Of a stretch of 36,057 bases of DNA, positions 1 to 7,683 are shown piece after piece. The notes below the pieces were generated by a model, which had not been told where the DNA came from, did not search any database, and was given only the letters and a program-made list of their open reading frames with translations. The stretch comes from Desulfurococcales archaeon (GTDB lineage Archaea > Thermoproteota > Thermoprotei_A > Sulfolobales > NBVN01), in NCBI GenBank assembly GCA_023255955.1, contig JAGDWD010000003.1, positions 71,001 through 107,057 on the forward strand. Reading direction: 5' to 3'. Each line of letters begins with the position of its first letter. Within the stretch, counting starts at the first letter, position 1. Position numbers and translations under genes: made by a program.

Positions 1-114
1 TCCTGTCTCTACTGTAGCACTTATTTTCAGTGTATCTGACCACATAGCTAGTGCTGACGCTGTAACGACTAGAAGGAGGAGGATGGAGGAAAAAGATATT
101 ACTGTTCTATTCAC
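1..114 (-). CDS. TasA/camelysin-like secreted fibre protein, partial (N-terminus only)
   Basis: The first 38 codons of a gene running off the left edge. It starts with GTG at 114..112, behind a strong ribosome binding site GAGGTGAGG (rc of 119..127). The N-terminus is a signal peptide: MNRT, a hydrophobic stretch, then ALAMWSDTL, the SipW-type cleavage context of TasA/camelysin-family proteins. It is a paralogue of the gene just upstream (147..707). Positions 1-55 are identical to 597-651, while the signal-peptide cores differ. The gap to the upstream stop is only 32 bases, so the two are probably one operon. Family knowledge: archaeal members of this fold build bundling pili or matrix threads. 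The fibre role here is inferred. Confidence 0.75.
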   Translation of the reverse strand, partial: MNRTVISFSSILLLLVVTASALAMWSDTLKISATVETG

Positions 115-146
115 GTATCCTCACCTCATACTCTTAGTTTAAGCTC

Positions 147-707
147 TTACTGAGGACCGGGAATGGGGGTTGGAGAGACCTCATTCCATTGTGCGAATGT
201 TAAGTGTATCTGGAACATGTACGTCGTGCTCTCCATAGCTTCCTGAAGTATCTCTATATGCAGTTCGTACTCACTACTTTCGCCTGGCTCTATCTGCGTA
301 TCTTCAGGTATCACTAACAATACTTCCAGAGCATCATCGTCTATACCTTCGAACCTATACTCAAGAAGCTTTACCGGTATTGTGCCGACGTTTACGACTG
401 TGAATTTAACTACGCAGCTATAGCCTGGATATGCGTTAGAAATTGTTACGATGAGGTCTAGGTCGTTATTACCTGTAGGGTTATTCGGGTCCTCGTCCTC
501 AACTTCATCTAGAGTGACGGAGCAGTCTGCTACCCAGGGCTTACCGTACTCGTCACCCTCGATACATGAGTAGTCTCCGAACTCTACATCAACTTCTCCT
601 GTCTCTACTGTAGCACTTATTTTCAGTGTATCTGACCACATAGCTAGTGCTCCAGCAGTTACTGTTATTAGGAGTAGTACTGGTATGAGGGTTCTTATAC
701 TATACAC
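147..707 (-). CDS. TasA/camelysin-like secreted fibre protein (bundling pilus type)
   Basis: 186 aa. Residues 1-22 form a signal peptide ending GALAMWSDT. The mature part begins with the pattern LKISATVETGEVDVEFG, typical of SipW-dependent camelysin/TasA proteins, and continues as a beta-rich domain with acidic loops (DEVEDEDPNNP) and four cysteines (SCI, DCS, SCV region). Start is GTG at 707, preceded by GAGGTG (715-720, rc) at 7-nt spacing. A TATA-like box (rc of 774-781, TTTTTAAG) would place the transcript start about 40 nt upstream. The family is a donor-strand beta-sandwich that polymerises outside the cell (TasA in Bacillus, bundling pili in Pyrobaculum). I infer the same here. It could instead be a non-polymerising surface protein. 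Confidence 0.72.
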   Translation of the reverse strand: MYSIRTLIPVLLLITVTAGALAMWSDTLKISATVETGEVDVEFGDYSCIEGDEYGKPWVADCSVTLDEVEDEDPNNPTGNNDLDLIVTISNAYPGYSCVVKFTVVNVGTIPVKLLEYRFEGIDDDALEVLLVIPEDTQIEPGESSEYELHIEILQEAMESTTYMFQIHLTFAQWNEVSPTPIPGPQ

Positions 708-973
708 CTATTTACACCTCACATATCAAATCCCTACATAGTAGATGTGCAGATGTAGCAAACGCAACAAAAACTTAAAAACAGAACCACCATCACCACT
801 TAATTCGGTAAGGTATTGAGCGTGTGATTAGCCACGGGAATTTGAGGATTTAAGTAAGATGTTGTAGCCGGTGAGGATCTGATATTAAAAGTACTTAAGA
901 GGGGTATGAACCCGTTCATGTGTTTCCGTATTTGCATGATATGCTGTGTGTCCTCACTATAAGATAGGGGTTT

Positions 974-1031
974 CTGTCAGTTGATGGCGTAGTCATCAGT
1001 ACTTATCAGCAGCGCCGGTCTTCATCAGCCA
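974..1031 (-). ncRNA. C/D box guide sRNA (dual guide)
   Basis: Read on the minus strand: box C CTGATGA (1028..1022), 12-nt guide AGACCGGCGCTG (1021..1010), box D' CTGA (1009..1006), 6-nt spacer TAAGTA, box C' CTGATGA (999..993), 12-nt guide CTACGCCATCAA (992..981), box D CTGA (980..977). CTG just before box C can pair with CAG just after box D to form the terminal stem. The symmetric 12/12 guide spacing is that of archaeal C/D sRNAs, which direct 2'-O-methylation with L7Ae, Nop5 and fibrillarin at the nucleotide pairing with the fifth guide base upstream of D or D'. It lies downstream of csl4 on the same strand and may be processed from that transcript. Boundaries are approximate. Confidence 0.85.
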
Positions 1032-1125
1032 GTACCATAATGTAGAGTTAGAAAATAACATTTTCGCTGAGGTCTTCTTTGCTGTCGGTGGGTACGTATA
1101 ACGGTCCTGTCTTAATTATCCTTGG

Positions 1126-1686
1126 CTAAAGTTTTCCATATCCCTGAGCTATCTTCCTCTTCTCGGTGTTTCCGCATTGAGGGCAGGTGAGCTTGTCTCC
1201 GGAGGGTTTGAGGGTTGCTCCGCACTTACTGCAGCTAGCTAGTACCACACCTAGCTTAGGGTCTCGGATGGTTAGTAGGTATGGGGGTGTCCGGTTAAGT
1301 ACTCTAGCTCTCACGAAATCCCCTATCCTCAGGTGCTCGTAGATTTGCTTTACCTCACCGGTTTTCTCTGCTATCTGCGTCGCATGGAGTATACCTGTGA
1401 AGGGGTACTTGAGGGGTAAGTTGTTCACGATGTATATTTTGGATCTAGCGATGTCCTCACGTACCTCGGTGATCACGGCTATGACTATAGCTCCTTGCTG
1501 AGGTAGTGTTACGGCCTTAAACGGCCTCACTGACACGACCTTGTTTATACGGTCCCTCAATACCTGCCCGATTACTGCTGCCCTCAACCTGTAGTCGGAC
1601 TCGTAGGCTCCGGGGCCGGGAAGAAATTCCTCAGCTACACCTAGATACTCTCCCGGAACTGCGACCTCTCGCAACTCTCTACTCAT
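1126..1686 (-). CDS. csl4: Exosome RNA-binding cap protein Csl4
   Basis: 186 aa, the usual length. The N-terminal beta domain contains VAVPGEYLGVAEEFLPGPGAY, typical of Csl4. A central S1-type RNA-binding domain (about residues 60-140, ending RIGDFVRARVLNRTPPYLLTI) follows. The C-terminus is a zinc ribbon with paired cysteines: CSKCG at about 152-156 and CPQCG at about 168-172. Csl4 sits on the archaeal exosome (Rrp41/Rrp42 core) and recruits RNA substrates. It overlaps the upstream methyltransferase by 8 bases and is the last gene of the rpl10e-dph2-methyltransferase-csl4 operon. ATG start. Confidence 0.95.
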   Translation of the reverse strand: MSRELREVAVPGEYLGVAEEFLPGPGAYESDYRLRAAVIGQVLRDRINKVVSVRPFKAVTLPQQGAIVIAVITEVREDIARSKIYIVNNLPLKYPFTGILHATQIAEKTGEVKQIYEHLRIGDFVRARVLNRTPPYLLTIRDPKLGVVLASCSKCGATLKPSGDKLTCPQCGNTEKRKIAQGYGKL

Positions 1687-2341
1687 CTCCTTCTTCCTCC
1701 GCCTGTACAGTCCTCACAAACCTAAATAACACAACTTTAAACCTGTGTACCCTCCTCCTATGGTGCCTCAATCTCTGCTTAATGACCATGGAGGCCTCGG
1801 CCACTACGAGCGGTAGATATCCCTCCTCCTCAGCTACACGCGTAATGACCTCCACACCTCCCGGGGAGTACTTGTGGATTGAGTAGACCTTACCGCAGAC
1901 CTGGAGAGCACTCCGCAGGAATACTACATCAGCTCCCCGCTTCTTAACACCGAACGGGGGGTTCATGACGACTACGCAGTTACTGCTGGACCTAAGAGGG
2001 AGGGTACTCACGTCACCTGCAACAAGGTCGTACATCCCTCTAAATGTGCTTAAGTTCTCCCTAGCGGTGTTGAGGGCTGACCAGTCAATGTCTACGCAGA
2101 TAGCTGTGGAGGCCCCGAGTAGGAGAGAGCCGTATGCTAGGATACCCGTACCACAACCGAGATCCACGACGGTGGCACCATCTATATCACCCCTCAGGTA
2201 AGCATCCCACAGAATGAGAGCTGCTACGTCCCCCGGTGTTCTGTACTGCTCAAGATCCTCACTAGGTTCCTCGAAATCCCTCAACCTATCTAGAGCAACC
2301 TCCAGATCGTGCTTATGCCTAACCTTCCTAACCTTCGTCAC
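1679..2341 (-). CDS. METTL5-like SAM-dependent RNA/DNA N6-adenine methyltransferase
   Basis: 220 aa, class I methyltransferase. Motif I VVDLGCGTGILAYG (about residues 59-72) binds SAM, the acidic VDID ends motif II, and the catalytic NPPF motif (about 127-130) marks amino-group methylation of adenine. SIHK follows, as in the archaeal COG2263/METTL5 group. METTL5 relatives modify small-subunit rRNA. An rRNA target is inferred here from family and from the translation operon. It starts with GTG, overlapping the dph2 stop by 4 bases (GTGA), so translation is probably coupled. The C-terminus is rich in basic and hydrophobic residues (RLRHHRRRVHRFKVVLFRF), plausible for RNA contact. Confidence 0.85.
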   Translation of the reverse strand: MTKVRKVRHKHDLEVALDRLRDFEEPSEDLEQYRTPGDVAALILWDAYLRGDIDGATVVDLGCGTGILAYGSLLLGASTAICVDIDWSALNTARENLSTFRGMYDLVAGDVSTLPLRSSSNCVVVMNPPFGVKKRGADVVFLRSALQVCGKVYSIHKYSPGGVEVITRVAEEEGYLPLVVAEASMVIKQRLRHHRRRVHRFKVVLFRFVRTVQAEEEGDE

Positions 2342-3348
2342 CTCATCGAGGGTAGGAAGTCGCGGGGGTAACTTGTGAGAGCTCCTTCCCTAAGTACTAC
2401 CATCGCCTCGGACGGTGTTAGTACGGGCTTCTCGAAGTAGTGGAGGTCGTCGATAGCTATCCTAGGACATGAGGTCACAACGTAAGCCTCTATGCCCGGG
2501 CTGTCAATATTCCTCAGTACCTCTATGTTAAGTACAGGTGCTACGTAGATGTAGTAGCTTAACCCCCTCCTCTCTAGAAGCTCTTTGAGGGCCGCAATCA
2601 GGGCCGGCCTGTACTGCCCAGCTACACCTACTACCAGGCCCCAGCTCCTAGCATCAACAGCTCTACGCATTTTCTCCAGCCTTACCTTCAGTAACTTATA
2701 GACCTCCCCCGCTACGTCCTCCACTACTCCAGTGTAGGGATCTACCCTAAAGACTCTACCCCTCCCTACCGCTAGCCCGACCCCGAGTGAGTGGAATCTA
2801 CCACCAGATACTACGAGAACAGCATCAACCTCTCCAAGTCCCCCAGGTATGTAGCAACCTAACACTAGTAGAGGACCTACCTCAACTGTGAACCCCCTCT
2901 CCTCAAGTCCCTCCTTAATGAGCTTCGACAACTTCTTGTGCTGGTTTGTAGTGACTATAGCTAACCTACCTACCCCGACACCCCGAAGAGCTTTCTCAGC
3001 GTTCTCCAGGAGCTTACCTAGGTTAGTGGATGTGTACTCGAGGTCTAGGAAAAGTATTTTGGTTGGGTAGGTAGCTAGAGGGTACGGGTCGTGCCCCACA
3101 TGCAGGACTAGATCGTACTCCCCGACCCTGCCGGAGTCCAGTAAGCAGGACCCGTAGGTCGGTCCAGCGTCCAGGTAAACCTCTACCTGAAACCTCTCTC
3201 TGAGGTACTCAGCGAGCTTCGGGTAGTACCTTTTAAGACCTTCGGGTAACTGGATGAGGACCTTCCTTACCTTCCTACTCGACAACTCTCTCTGGATGCT
3301 CCCAAGGTCTAGCTCGTAGTCTCCTAGTAGGAGAACTTCCCCGGTCAA
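2338..3348 (-). CDS. dph2: Diphthamide synthase, radical SAM-like Dph2
   Basis: 336 aa. Archaeal Dph2 transfers the 3-amino-3-carboxypropyl group of SAM to the modified histidine of EF-2, using a [4Fe-4S] cluster held by three cysteines, one per domain. All three are visible: Cys68 (TYGSCLLD), Cys165 (VLGCYIPGG) and Cys294 (VTSCPRIAIDD). The N-terminal IQLPEGLKR is also family-typical. Start is TTG, overlapping the rpl10e stop (TTGA, 4 bases), consistent with coupling to ribosomal protein synthesis. The substrate EF-2 is not in this window. Confidence 0.95.
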   Translation of the reverse strand: MTGEVLLLGDYELDLGSIQRELSSRKVRKVLIQLPEGLKRYYPKLAEYLRERFQVEVYLDAGPTYGSCLLDSGRVGEYDLVLHVGHDPYPLATYPTKILFLDLEYTSTNLGKLLENAEKALRGVGVGRLAIVTTNQHKKLSKLIKEGLEERGFTVEVGPLLVLGCYIPGGLGEVDAVLVVSGGRFHSLGVGLAVGRGRVFRVDPYTGVVEDVAGEVYKLLKVRLEKMRRAVDARSWGLVVGVAGQYRPALIAALKELLERRGLSYYIYVAPVLNIEVLRNIDSPGIEAYVVTSCPRIAIDDLHYFEKPVLTPSEAMVVLREGALTSYPRDFLPSMR

Positions 3349-3863
3349 GAGGGAACCTTAGATATTTCTACGATTTCTACTGTAGCAGGTATACCTATCT
3401 TGTCCTTAAATCTCCTCATAGCTTCCTTAGCTGCTTCTATGTGTTGCTTACCTACTCTTACCTCCGCTACTATGGAGCCTGGGTATAGCCTAGCTGCTAA
3501 CCCTATCGGCTTCCCGAAAGCCCTCCTCATGCCTTCCTGTAACCTATCTGCACCAGCGAAAGCCATCATCTTATTCTCTCGGAGTACCTGGTGTGGATAT
3601 ACACGAACTATGAGTAGGAACTTATCCTCACCGACTACCTTACTCAGGTACTTGTGAGACGCTATTCTAGCTGCCTCGAGGGCGTTATGCCTTACCTGAG
3701 CAGCTTCGAGAGCCTTTAGCAGGACCCTATACTCGTACTCACCCTTAACGTTCCCCATCACGAACTTAGTTATCTTAGGTTGGGGAACACCATCTATGTA
3801 CTCGTTCCTAGTGTACGCTGGCTTATCCACACCTTTATAGCATCTAGCAGGCCTCACGGGCAT
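3345..3863 (-). CDS. rpl10e: Large ribosomal subunit protein L10e (uL16 family)
   Basis: 172 aa, full length. The N-terminus MPVRPARCYKGVDKPAYTR and the central GKPIGLAARLYPGSIVA are diagnostic for archaeal L10e. The protein sits near the A and P sites of the 50S subunit. ATG at 3863 follows a GGTG-containing leader. An A/T-rich TATA candidate (rc of about 3900-3912) would serve the operon down to csl4. This promoter and the first 10 codons recur in decayed form at 9988-10104, marking an old duplication. The intact copy shows no damage. Confidence 0.97.
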   Translation of the reverse strand: MPVRPARCYKGVDKPAYTRNEYIDGVPQPKITKFVMGNVKGEYEYRVLLKALEAAQVRHNALEAARIASHKYLSKVVGEDKFLLIVRVYPHQVLRENKMMAFAGADRLQEGMRRAFGKPIGLAARLYPGSIVAEVRVGKQHIEAAKEAMRRFKDKIGIPATVEIVEISKVPS

Positions 3864-3947
3864 TCCTTAGCACCTGCAAGGAGATATGGGAAAGGCCTAA
3901 TAAGTTTATTTGGTTACCTACTGAGGCCGCTAGCAGAGCGGTTAATA

Positions 3948-4026
3948 ATGAGGAGGGAAATTGATTCTAGGGCTTGACCCGCTAACAGCGAACATAACCT
4001 GCGAGGGAGCTAGATCCGTAAGTGAG
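3948..4026 (+). pseudogene. Fossil 5' end of an MFS transporter gene (duplicate of 10105..11256)
   Basis: ATG AGG AGG GAA at 3948 matches the start of the intact MFS gene. From 3961 the frame reads LILGLDPLTANITCEGARSVS against LILGLVSLTADMAYEGARSVS in the intact gene. Over 22 codons 15 residues match, and 45 of 66 bases are identical, with most changes at third positions. An 11-base deletion between 3960 and 3961 breaks the frame and nothing recognisable remains after about 4026. The fossil is divergent from rpl10e exactly as the intact MFS gene is divergent from the rpl10e fossil at 9988-10030. Mostly silent changes suggest it was functional for some time before it decayed. Confidence 0.8.
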
Positions 4027-4049
4027 ATTGGGTAAACTAAAAAATGTTT

Positions 4050-5120
4050 TTACGGGAGGGGTTTGGGTGTTGCGACTTCTACTGCGAATGTGTCCACGTT
4101 AGCTTTAGTTACGATAACTGTAGGTGTGGGTATCCACCCTACCGTTGGCTTCCAGTTGAAGTAGCATCTGTAGAACCCTGCGTAAACGGCCCAGTAGCCC
4201 TGTAGGAATGGTGACTGAGCTATGGTTGCGTACATCTTACCTGCCCGCACAGCTTCGACAGCGTCGGATATAGCGTCGTAGCCTACTACAATTACATCTA
4301 CACCGGGCTTCAGTCCAGCACCCTCTATAGCCTGTATAGCTCCTAAAGCCATCTCGTCGTTAGCTGCTATCAGGGCGTCGAACTTCCCCTTAGCTAGTAT
4401 GGACTCGGTAACGCTGAGGCCCTGATCCCTCCTGAAGTTAGCTACCTCCTCAGCTACTATGACTATACTCCCGTCCCTAACTAGTGGATCTAGAACGTTG
4501 TGGAACCCCTTTTTCCTGTCCTCAGCTGCTGTGGTTCCCGGTATGCCGTTTAGTATCACTACCTTCCAGGGCTTAGGCTTCCCACTTGCTTGAAGAGCCT
4601 CTATGAGTTTTTGAGCAGCTTGCTCCGCACCCTTAACGTTATCTGTACCTATGAAGACCAGCCTTAAAGCTGGGTTCGCTACATCCCTATCTGTAGTAAT
4701 GACCGGTATACCTGCCTTAACTGCCTTCTCAAGAGCTGGCTGTACAGCCTCCGCGTGGACTGGGTTGATGAGTATGGCACTCACCTTTAAACCTATTACG
4801 GTCTCGATCTGGCTTGTCTGGATTGCTGGGTCGTCCTTAGCGTCATGGACTAGGAGCTCTACGTCAACTCCCTTAGCCTTAAGCTCCTCCACAGCCTTCA
4901 GAGCACCGTCCCTAAGAGCTACGAAGTACGGGTTACCTAGGTTACTTACTAGAAGTGCTAGAGTTAGCTTAGCTGGTGTAGCTGGAACTGTAGATACTAC
5001 TGTAACTGTTGTGGGGGCCGCTGAGGGGGCTGGAGCTAGGGGGGATGGTATCAGTACACCAATTACGAGACCTACTATGAAGAGGATTACTGCTATAGTA
5101 AGTGGGGATGTTTTCGGCAG
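4050..5120 (-). CDS. rbsB: Ribose-type sugar ABC transporter, membrane-anchored substrate-binding protein (start unresolved)
   Basis: Periplasmic-binding-protein-like I fold: NLGNPYFVALRDGA near the N-terminus, then NPVHAEAVQPALEKA, PVITTDRDV, the hinge region around AANDEMALGAIQAI, and VVGYDA. This is the RbsB/XylF-type sugar binder. Before the domain lies a hydrophobic helix (IAVILFIVGLVIGVLI) and an A/P/T/V-rich linker, the usual crenarchaeal anchor. The last gene of the kinase-ATPase-permease-binding protein operon, 48 bases after the permease. The frame is open from a TAA at about 5163 but has no ATG, GTG or TTG before an internal GTG at 4892, which would cut into the folded domain. CTG at 5120 is given as a placeholder. 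A TTG at 5133 is out of frame by one base. Sugar specificity is not determined. Confidence 0.85.
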   Translation of the reverse strand: MPKTSPLTIAVILFIVGLVIGVLIPSPLAPAPSAAPTTVTVVSTVPATPAKLTLALLVSNLGNPYFVALRDGALKAVEELKAKGVDVELLVHDAKDDPAIQTSQIETVIGLKVSAILINPVHAEAVQPALEKAVKAGIPVITTDRDVANPALRLVFIGTDNVKGAEQAAQKLIEALQASGKPKPWKVVILNGIPGTTAAEDRKKGFHNVLDPLVRDGSIVIVAEEVANFRRDQGLSVTESILAKGKFDALIAANDEMALGAIQAIEGAGLKPGVDVIVVGYDAISDAVEAVRAGKMYATIAQSPFLQGYWAVYAGFYRCYFNWKPTVGWIPTPTVIVTKANVDTFAVEVATPKPLP

Positions 5121-5151
5121 TTTAGATACCCAACTTAATTCTATACTACAG

Positions 5152-5167
5152 CTTAAAATATTTTATA
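5152..5167 (-). promoter_or_regulatory. TATA box before the sugar-binding protein gene
   Basis: Minus strand TATAAAATATTTTAAG directly after the permease stop. A TATA centre here puts the transcript start at about 5137-5144, next to the 5' end of the binding-protein frame. The binding protein would thus get extra, nearly leaderless transcription independent of the operon promoter, as is common because binding proteins are needed in excess. Confidence 0.55.
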
Positions 5168-5168
5168 G

Positions 5169-6152
5169 CTACTTAACGTACCTAACTCCTCTAGTAAGAG
5201 CTGCGGCCGCCGCTACCAGGATGAAGCCCTTCACTACCCACTGGAAGTAGGGATTGACACCTAGAAGTATCAGAATGTTAGTTAGTAGGGTGAGCATGTA
5301 CGCACCTACAACCGGGCCTAGAGGACTACCAACACCCCCTGAGAGTGTGATCCCGCCTAGGACGCAGGAAGCTATCGCGTCCAGCTCATAGCCCCACCCA
5401 GTCCACGGGTAGGCAACCTCAAGTCTAGCATTCATCATGAGGCCTGCTACGGCGTAGTAGCCTCCAGCTAGGATGAAGTTAAATAGCTTAACAGCATCCA
5501 CCCTAACACCGGAGTACCTGACAGCCTCTTCATTACCTCCTATAGCGTAGGTTACTAGCCCAACGGAGGTTCTCTTGAGTAGGAAGTAGTTGAGGACTCC
5601 GAAAGCTATGAAGAGCCACACCATTGTCGGTAGCCCAGCTACCTCCTCGGTAATTACTCTGTACTGTGAGAGACCTACGATAGGTTGGCCCTCAGTTAGT
5701 ACTAGCACCATACCCCTACCTGCTACTAGGGATGCTAGGGTAGCTACGAAGGAGGGTATCTTAGCTTTAGTTACTAGTAACCCGTTAACTAGACCTATAG
5801 CTAGTCCAACCAGTACCCCTACTAGGATGGACACACTTAGAGGGTGACCGAAACGTGTGAAGGTCATGGCTGAGATGGTCCCAGCTAAGGCCATTGTGGA
5901 GCCTGGTGAGAGGTCTATGCTACCCATTAGGATGACCATAGACTCCCCGAGACCTAGGAGAGCTAGTGGGGCTGTCTGAAGTAGTAGGATCCTCTGGTTG
6001 TAGGGTTCTAGAAAGCGTGGTGAGAGAATGCTGGACGCAGTGATTAGGGCCATGAGAGCTACTAGAGGTCCTCCCAGCTCATACCTTAGAAGCTCCCGAA
6101 GAGGCCTCCCCAACTTACTGAGTGAGAGGGATAGCTTACGAGCCATGTCCAC
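5169..6152 (-). CDS. rbsC: Ribose-type sugar ABC transporter, permease
   Basis: 327 aa, about eight to ten hydrophobic segments, RbsC/BPD_transp_2 family. Family-typical stretches are GESMVILMGSIDLSPGSTMALAG, NGLLVTKAKIPSFVATLA, and the C-terminal AIASCVLGGITLSGGVGSPLGPVVGA (the loop contacting the ATPase). It forms the membrane channel, partnered with the double-domain ATPase upstream (17-base overlap) and the binding protein downstream. GTG start at 6152 behind a G-rich leader. An ATG two codons in (6146) is an alternative. Confidence 0.93.
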   Translation of the reverse strand: MDMARKLSLSLSKLGRPLRELLRYELGGPLVALMALITASSILSPRFLEPYNQRILLLQTAPLALLGLGESMVILMGSIDLSPGSTMALAGTISAMTFTRFGHPLSVSILVGVLVGLAIGLVNGLLVTKAKIPSFVATLASLVAGRGMVLVLTEGQPIVGLSQYRVITEEVAGLPTMVWLFIAFGVLNYFLLKRTSVGLVTYAIGGNEEAVRYSGVRVDAVKLFNFILAGGYYAVAGLMMNARLEVAYPWTGWGYELDAIASCVLGGITLSGGVGSPLGPVVGAYMLTLLTNILILLGVNPYFQWVVKGFILVAAAAALTRGVRYVK

Positions 6153-7683
6153 GTCCCCCCAGTAACTCTACTAGAAAATCACGGCTTATCTCTGAGGTCC
6201 GGTAGGTCCCGACAACCCTACCGTTCACTAGTACCGCAATCCTATCACACAGAGCTAGCGCTTCATCTACATCACTCGTAAGGAGTAGTACTGAGTAACC
6301 TTCATCAGCTAGACTCCTAATGAGCTTCCTGATCTCCACTTTAGCCCCAACATCTACACCGAAAGTAGGTTCATCAAGTATTAAGACCTTAGTACGTGCC
6401 TTCAATGCCTTCGCTATGACGACCTTCTGCTGGTTACCACCACTAAGGTACATGACCTTGAAGTTAGGCTCCGGTGGTACTACCTTAAGGAACTCTATCC
6501 ACTTTCTAGCTACGGAGACCTCCCTCCTAGGTACTCTGATGAGCCCTAGCTCAGAGGTTTCCCAGACCTTAGGTAGGATTATGTTCTCAGCTATACTCAT
6601 GATCCCCACTAAACCCTCGCGCCTCCTATCTTCAGGTACGTAGAATATCCCTAGTTTTAGAGCTTCCACAGGGCTCCTAACCCTGACCCTAACACCGTCT
6701 AGGTATACCTCCCCCTTCACTATCTTATTCATACCGATTAGGGCCTTACCGAGCTCGGTCTTACCTGAACCTAGGAGACCTACAACTCCTAGAACCTCAC
6801 CTGGGTATACCTCTAGGGAGATATCCCTCAGGATAACCCCCTTACCATCCTGTGAGGTTGTTAGACCCACTACCTTAAGTCTAGGCACGCCCGCGTTCCC
6901 ACCTTCAGCACCTTTCTTAGCTGGGTAGAACCTCTCAATTTCTCTACCGAGCATGTGCTTCACTACCTCACTAGGGTCTGTTTTACTAACCTCAGATGAG
7001 AAGACCTTGTAGCCATCTCTAAGTACTGTGACTCTATCAGCTACGGCGAAAACCTCCTCAACTCTGTGAGTAACGAAGATCATGGACTTCCCCCTAGCTT
7101 TAAGCTCCTTCATGACTTCGAAGAGTCTTTCAGCTTCTACAGCTGTCAAGGGGCTGGTCGGCTCATCTAAGCACACTACGCTAGCGTCCTCCGCTAAGGC
7201 TCTAGCTACCTGTACGAGCTGTTTCTCTCCGATACCGAGGACACCTACCTTAGTCCTCGGGTCGATGCTCAGCCCGACGATCTCCAGGTACTTCCTCGCT
7301 ATTTCCAGGATATCACTAGTCTTGAGTGGTGCTAGGACTCCCCCATTCTTACCTAGGGTGCCCAGTACTATGTTCTCAGCTACTGTTAGGTTAGGTGCTA
7401 GGGTAGCTTCCTGGTGTACTAGGGTTATACCGAGCTTCTTCGCGTCCCGCACGTTCCTTATGCTTACCCTAACCCCCTTGAAGTAAATCTCCCCCCTCGT
7501 CGGGCTGTAAACCCCTGCTAATACCTTCACGAAGGTGGACTTACCGGCCCCGTTCTGACCTACTAGTGCGTGTATCTCGGAGTACCTCAGGTCGAAGTCA
7601 ACACCCTTAAGGGCTACCACACCCGGGAACTCCTTAACTAGTCCTCTAGTAGCTAGTAACTCAGAGCTCACGTACCTCACCAC
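6136..7683 (-). CDS. rbsA: Ribose-type sugar ABC transporter, double ATPase
   Basis: 515 aa with two ABC cassettes in tandem, as in RbsA/MglA. Domain 1: Walker A GQNGAGKST (about residue 42), signature LGIGEKQLVQVARALA, Walker B VVCLDEPTSPL, H-loop VTHR. Domain 2: Walker A-like GLLGSGKTE (about residue 302), signature LSGGNQQKVVIAKAL, Walker B VLILDEPTFGVD. In this family the second site is often degenerate. It energises import through the permease. It overlaps the sugar kinase upstream by 23 bases and the permease downstream by 17, so the genes are co-translated. GTG start. Confidence 0.95.
   Translation of the reverse strand: MVRYVSSELLATRGLVKEFPGVVALKGVDFDLRYSEIHALVGQNGAGKSTFVKVLAGVYSPTRGEIYFKGVRVSIRNVRDAKKLGITLVHQEATLAPNLTVAENIVLGTLGKNGGVLAPLKTSDILEIARKYLEIVGLSIDPRTKVGVLGIGEKQLVQVARALAEDASVVCLDEPTSPLTAVEAERLFEVMKELKARGKSMIFVTHRVEEVFAVADRVTVLRDGYKVFSSEVSKTDPSEVVKHMLGREIERFYPAKKGAEGGNAGVPRLKVVGLTTSQDGKGVILRDISLEVYPGEVLGVVGLLGSGKTELGKALIGMNKIVKGEVYLDGVRVRVRSPVEALKLGIFYVPEDRRREGLVGIMSIAENIILPKVWETSELGLIRVPRREVSVARKWIEFLKVVPPEPNFKVMYLSGGNQQKVVIAKALKARTKVLILDEPTFGVDVGAKVEIRKLIRSLADEGYSVLLLTSDVDEALALCDRIAVLVNGRVVGTYRTSEISRDFLVELLGGRGHGS

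Noticed and set aside
4651-5250. Long plus-strand open frame (about 199 codons)
   Set aside because: It is antisense to the sugar-binding protein and permease, which have strong family motifs; composition is serine/threonine shadow-like.
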